Assembly (NCBI GenBank): GCA_028279345.1
Contig: JANQNY010000009.1
Location: 62,001 to 126,000, forward strand
Length of the DNA stretch: 64,000 bases
DNA from: Geminicoccaceae bacterium
GTDB taxonomy: Bacteria; Pseudomonadota; Alphaproteobacteria; Geminicoccales; Geminicoccaceae
Direction: 5' to 3'
Position numbers and translations under genes: made by a program. A model generated the notes under the pieces. The model ran no database searches. It was not told the origin of the DNA and worked only from the letters and a program-made list of their open reading frames with translations. Shown in pieces: positions 62,814 through 64,000 of the stretch (its first letter is position 1; every line of letters starts with the position of its first letter).

Positions 62814-64000
62814 TTGGATCCTCTCTCCCGCAATGAGCCGTGCGGCGACTACCCTCAGTCCTGGTACGCCGCCAGCACGACGATCCCGCCTGTGCGTCGG
62901 GCGCTCACGGGCGAGCGGCGCTGCGATGTGGCCATTGTCGGTGCCGGCTACACCGGGCTCTCGGCGGCGCTGCACCTGGCGGAAGCCGGGCTCGACGTCG
63001 TGGTGCTCGAGGCCAATCGCGTCGGCTGGGGAGCATCGGGGCGCAATGGCGGCCAGCTCGTCACCGGCCTGCGGCGTGACCAGGATGTGCTCGAACGGAG
63101 TCTCGGGCGCGCCACCGCGCGCGCTCTGTTCGCGCTGGCCGAGGACGCCAAGAGGCTCGTCCACACGCTGTGCCGGCGCCATCAGATCGCCTGTGACTGG
63201 CGCTCGGGCTATGTCTACGCCCTAGGCCGCCAGCACCAGGCGTCGACGCTCCGCAGGTATGTCGACTATCTGCAGGAGGTCTACGGCTATCCGCATGCCC
63301 GGTTCGTCCCGGCCGAAGAGATGCCGGCATTCGTCGCGAGCCCGCGGCTCGTCGCCGGGCTCTACGATGCGGACGCCGGTCATCTCCATCCGTTGGCGTT
63401 GGCGCTCGGGATCGCGGCGGCTGCGGAAGGCGCAGGCGCTTGCATCCATGAGCGGAGCCCTGTGCGGGCGATCGAGCGGGACGGGCAGGGCGTGGTCATC
63501 CGCACCGAAGCCGGTCTTGTCCGCGCTGAGCACGCGGTCGTGGCAACAAACGGCTATCTGGGCGGGCTCGCGCCCGAGGTCGAAGCGCGTCTGATGCAGG
63601 TCAACAGCTTCGTTGTCACAACGGCACCCCTAGGCGAGGTGCGGGCGGAGGCGCTCTTGCCCACTGACGCGTGCGTCACCGACGACCGTTTCGTCGTCAA
63701 CTACTTCCGCCGCACCCGCGACCACCGGCTCCTCTTCGGTGGTGGCGAGAGCTACCGGTTCCGCTATCCCGACGACATTCAAGCACTGGTGCGGGCGCCG
63801 CTCGAAGCGACCTTTCCGCAGCTCAAAGGCGTGCCGTTGGACCATGCGTGGGGCGGCACACTGGCGATCACCCGCTCGCGGCTCCCGCTCTTGCACCGCG
63901 TCGGCCCGCGCGTGCTCGCGGCCGGAGGCTACTCGGGGCAGGGTGTTGCGTTGGCCACTCTGGCGGGAAAGCTGATCGCCGACGCCATCGTCGGCGAAAG
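62814..64000 (+). CDS. FAD-dependent amine oxidoreductase (PuuB-like), 3' end outside window
   Basis: A DAO-family flavoenzyme running off the right edge (about 395 residues seen). The N-terminus DYPQSWYAASTTIPPVR and the FAD motif VAIVGAGYTGLSAALHLAEA, then VGWGASGRNGGQLVTGLRRD, are typical of gamma-glutamylputrescine oxidoreductase-like enzymes. HAWGGTLAITRSRLPLLHRV and AAGGYSGQGVALATLAGK mark the C-terminal FAD-binding part. The likely start is the TTG at 62814 (MDPLSRNEPCGDYP), as family members begin close to this point. No other gene is visible in its possible operon. Confidence 0.88.
   Translation, partial: MDPLSRNEPCGDYPQSWYAASTTIPPVRRALTGERRCDVAIVGAGYTGLSAALHLAEAGLDVVVLEANRVGWGASGRNGGQLVTGLRRDQDVLERSLGRATARALFALAEDAKRLVHTLCRRHQIACDWRSGYVYALGRQHQASTLRRYVDYLQEVYGYPHARFVPAEEMPAFVASPRLVAGLYDADAGHLHPLALALGIAAAAEGAGACIHERSPVRAIERDGQGVVIRTEAGLVRAEHAVVATNGYLGGLAPEVEARLMQVNSFVVTTAPLGEVRAEALLPTDACVTDDRFVVNYFRRTRDHRLLFGGGESYRFRYPDDIQALVRAPLEATFPQLKGVPLDHAWGGTLAITRSRLPLLHRVGPRVLAAGGYSGQGVALATLAGKLIADAIVGE

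Noticed and set aside
1..64000. CRISPR arrays, insertion sequences, rRNA genes
   Set aside because: No regularly spaced repeats, transposase motifs with inverted repeats, or rRNA sequence were seen on reading the window.

Overview
The window is a high-GC chromosomal segment from a Gram-negative bacterium. I infer an alphaproteobacterium of Rhodospirillales/Geminicoccales type, from the K+-independent proton-pumping pyrophosphatase, the zf-CHCC protein, the DUF1127 protein, DegP, DsbB and the many GTG/TTG starts with short Shine-Dalgarno sequences. This placement comes from gene content only.

Layout. 1-1 kb: the 3' part of a serine recombinase that runs into a tRNA-Arg(CCG) gene, so the left edge is probably the end of an integrated element. 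1-8 kb: an ABC ATPase, a zf-CHCC protein and a five-gene cAMP-flavoured operon (atypical ABC exporter, cyclic-nucleotide-binding protein, class III adenylate cyclase, FkbM methyltransferase, CDP-alcohol phosphatidyltransferase). 8-24.2 kb: housekeeping and catabolic genes (DedA/YqaA, DsbB-like, hppA, P450 plus di-haem cytochrome, tartronate-semialdehyde-reductase-like enzyme, alpha/beta hydrolase, methyltransferase, M42 peptidase, enoyl-CoA hydratase, MAPEG, GlcD-like oxidase, zincin, TPR protein).

24.8-53.6 kb is the main interest: a complete extracellular contractile injection system (eCIS; Afp/PVC/AlgoCIS-like). The plus-strand arm carries cap (Pvc16), a conserved unknown, sheath, two tubes, DUF5908, LysM-like baseplate hub, VgrG-like spike and gp25. 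PAAR lies divergently upstream. The convergent minus-strand arm carries two large baseplate proteins (Pvc11, Pvc12), a fibre/accessory candidate, tape measure (Pvc14), AAA+ ATPase (Pvc15) and a 1220-residue exported, membrane-anchored protein with peptidoglycan-binding-like and GH18-like parts. Next to it is a cargo region: a DUF4157 (eCIS core) zincin, an ionotropic-glutamate-receptor-like membrane protein, a beta-propeller-like protein and a ~963-residue probable effector. The effector has the His and Cys motifs of clan CD (caspase/CHAT-like) proteases and an N-terminal (L/V)QR-repeat leader also seen in the DUF4157 protein. I read this as an injection machine, a candidate envelope anchor and a new protease-type payload.

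54-64 kb returns to ordinary chromosome: M20 amidohydrolase, FAD oxidoreductase and SDR operon; a small helical protein followed by a clear rho-independent terminator; DegP; two EamA transporters; a small lipoprotein; a DUF1127 protein; and a truncated FAD-dependent amine oxidoreductase at the right edge.
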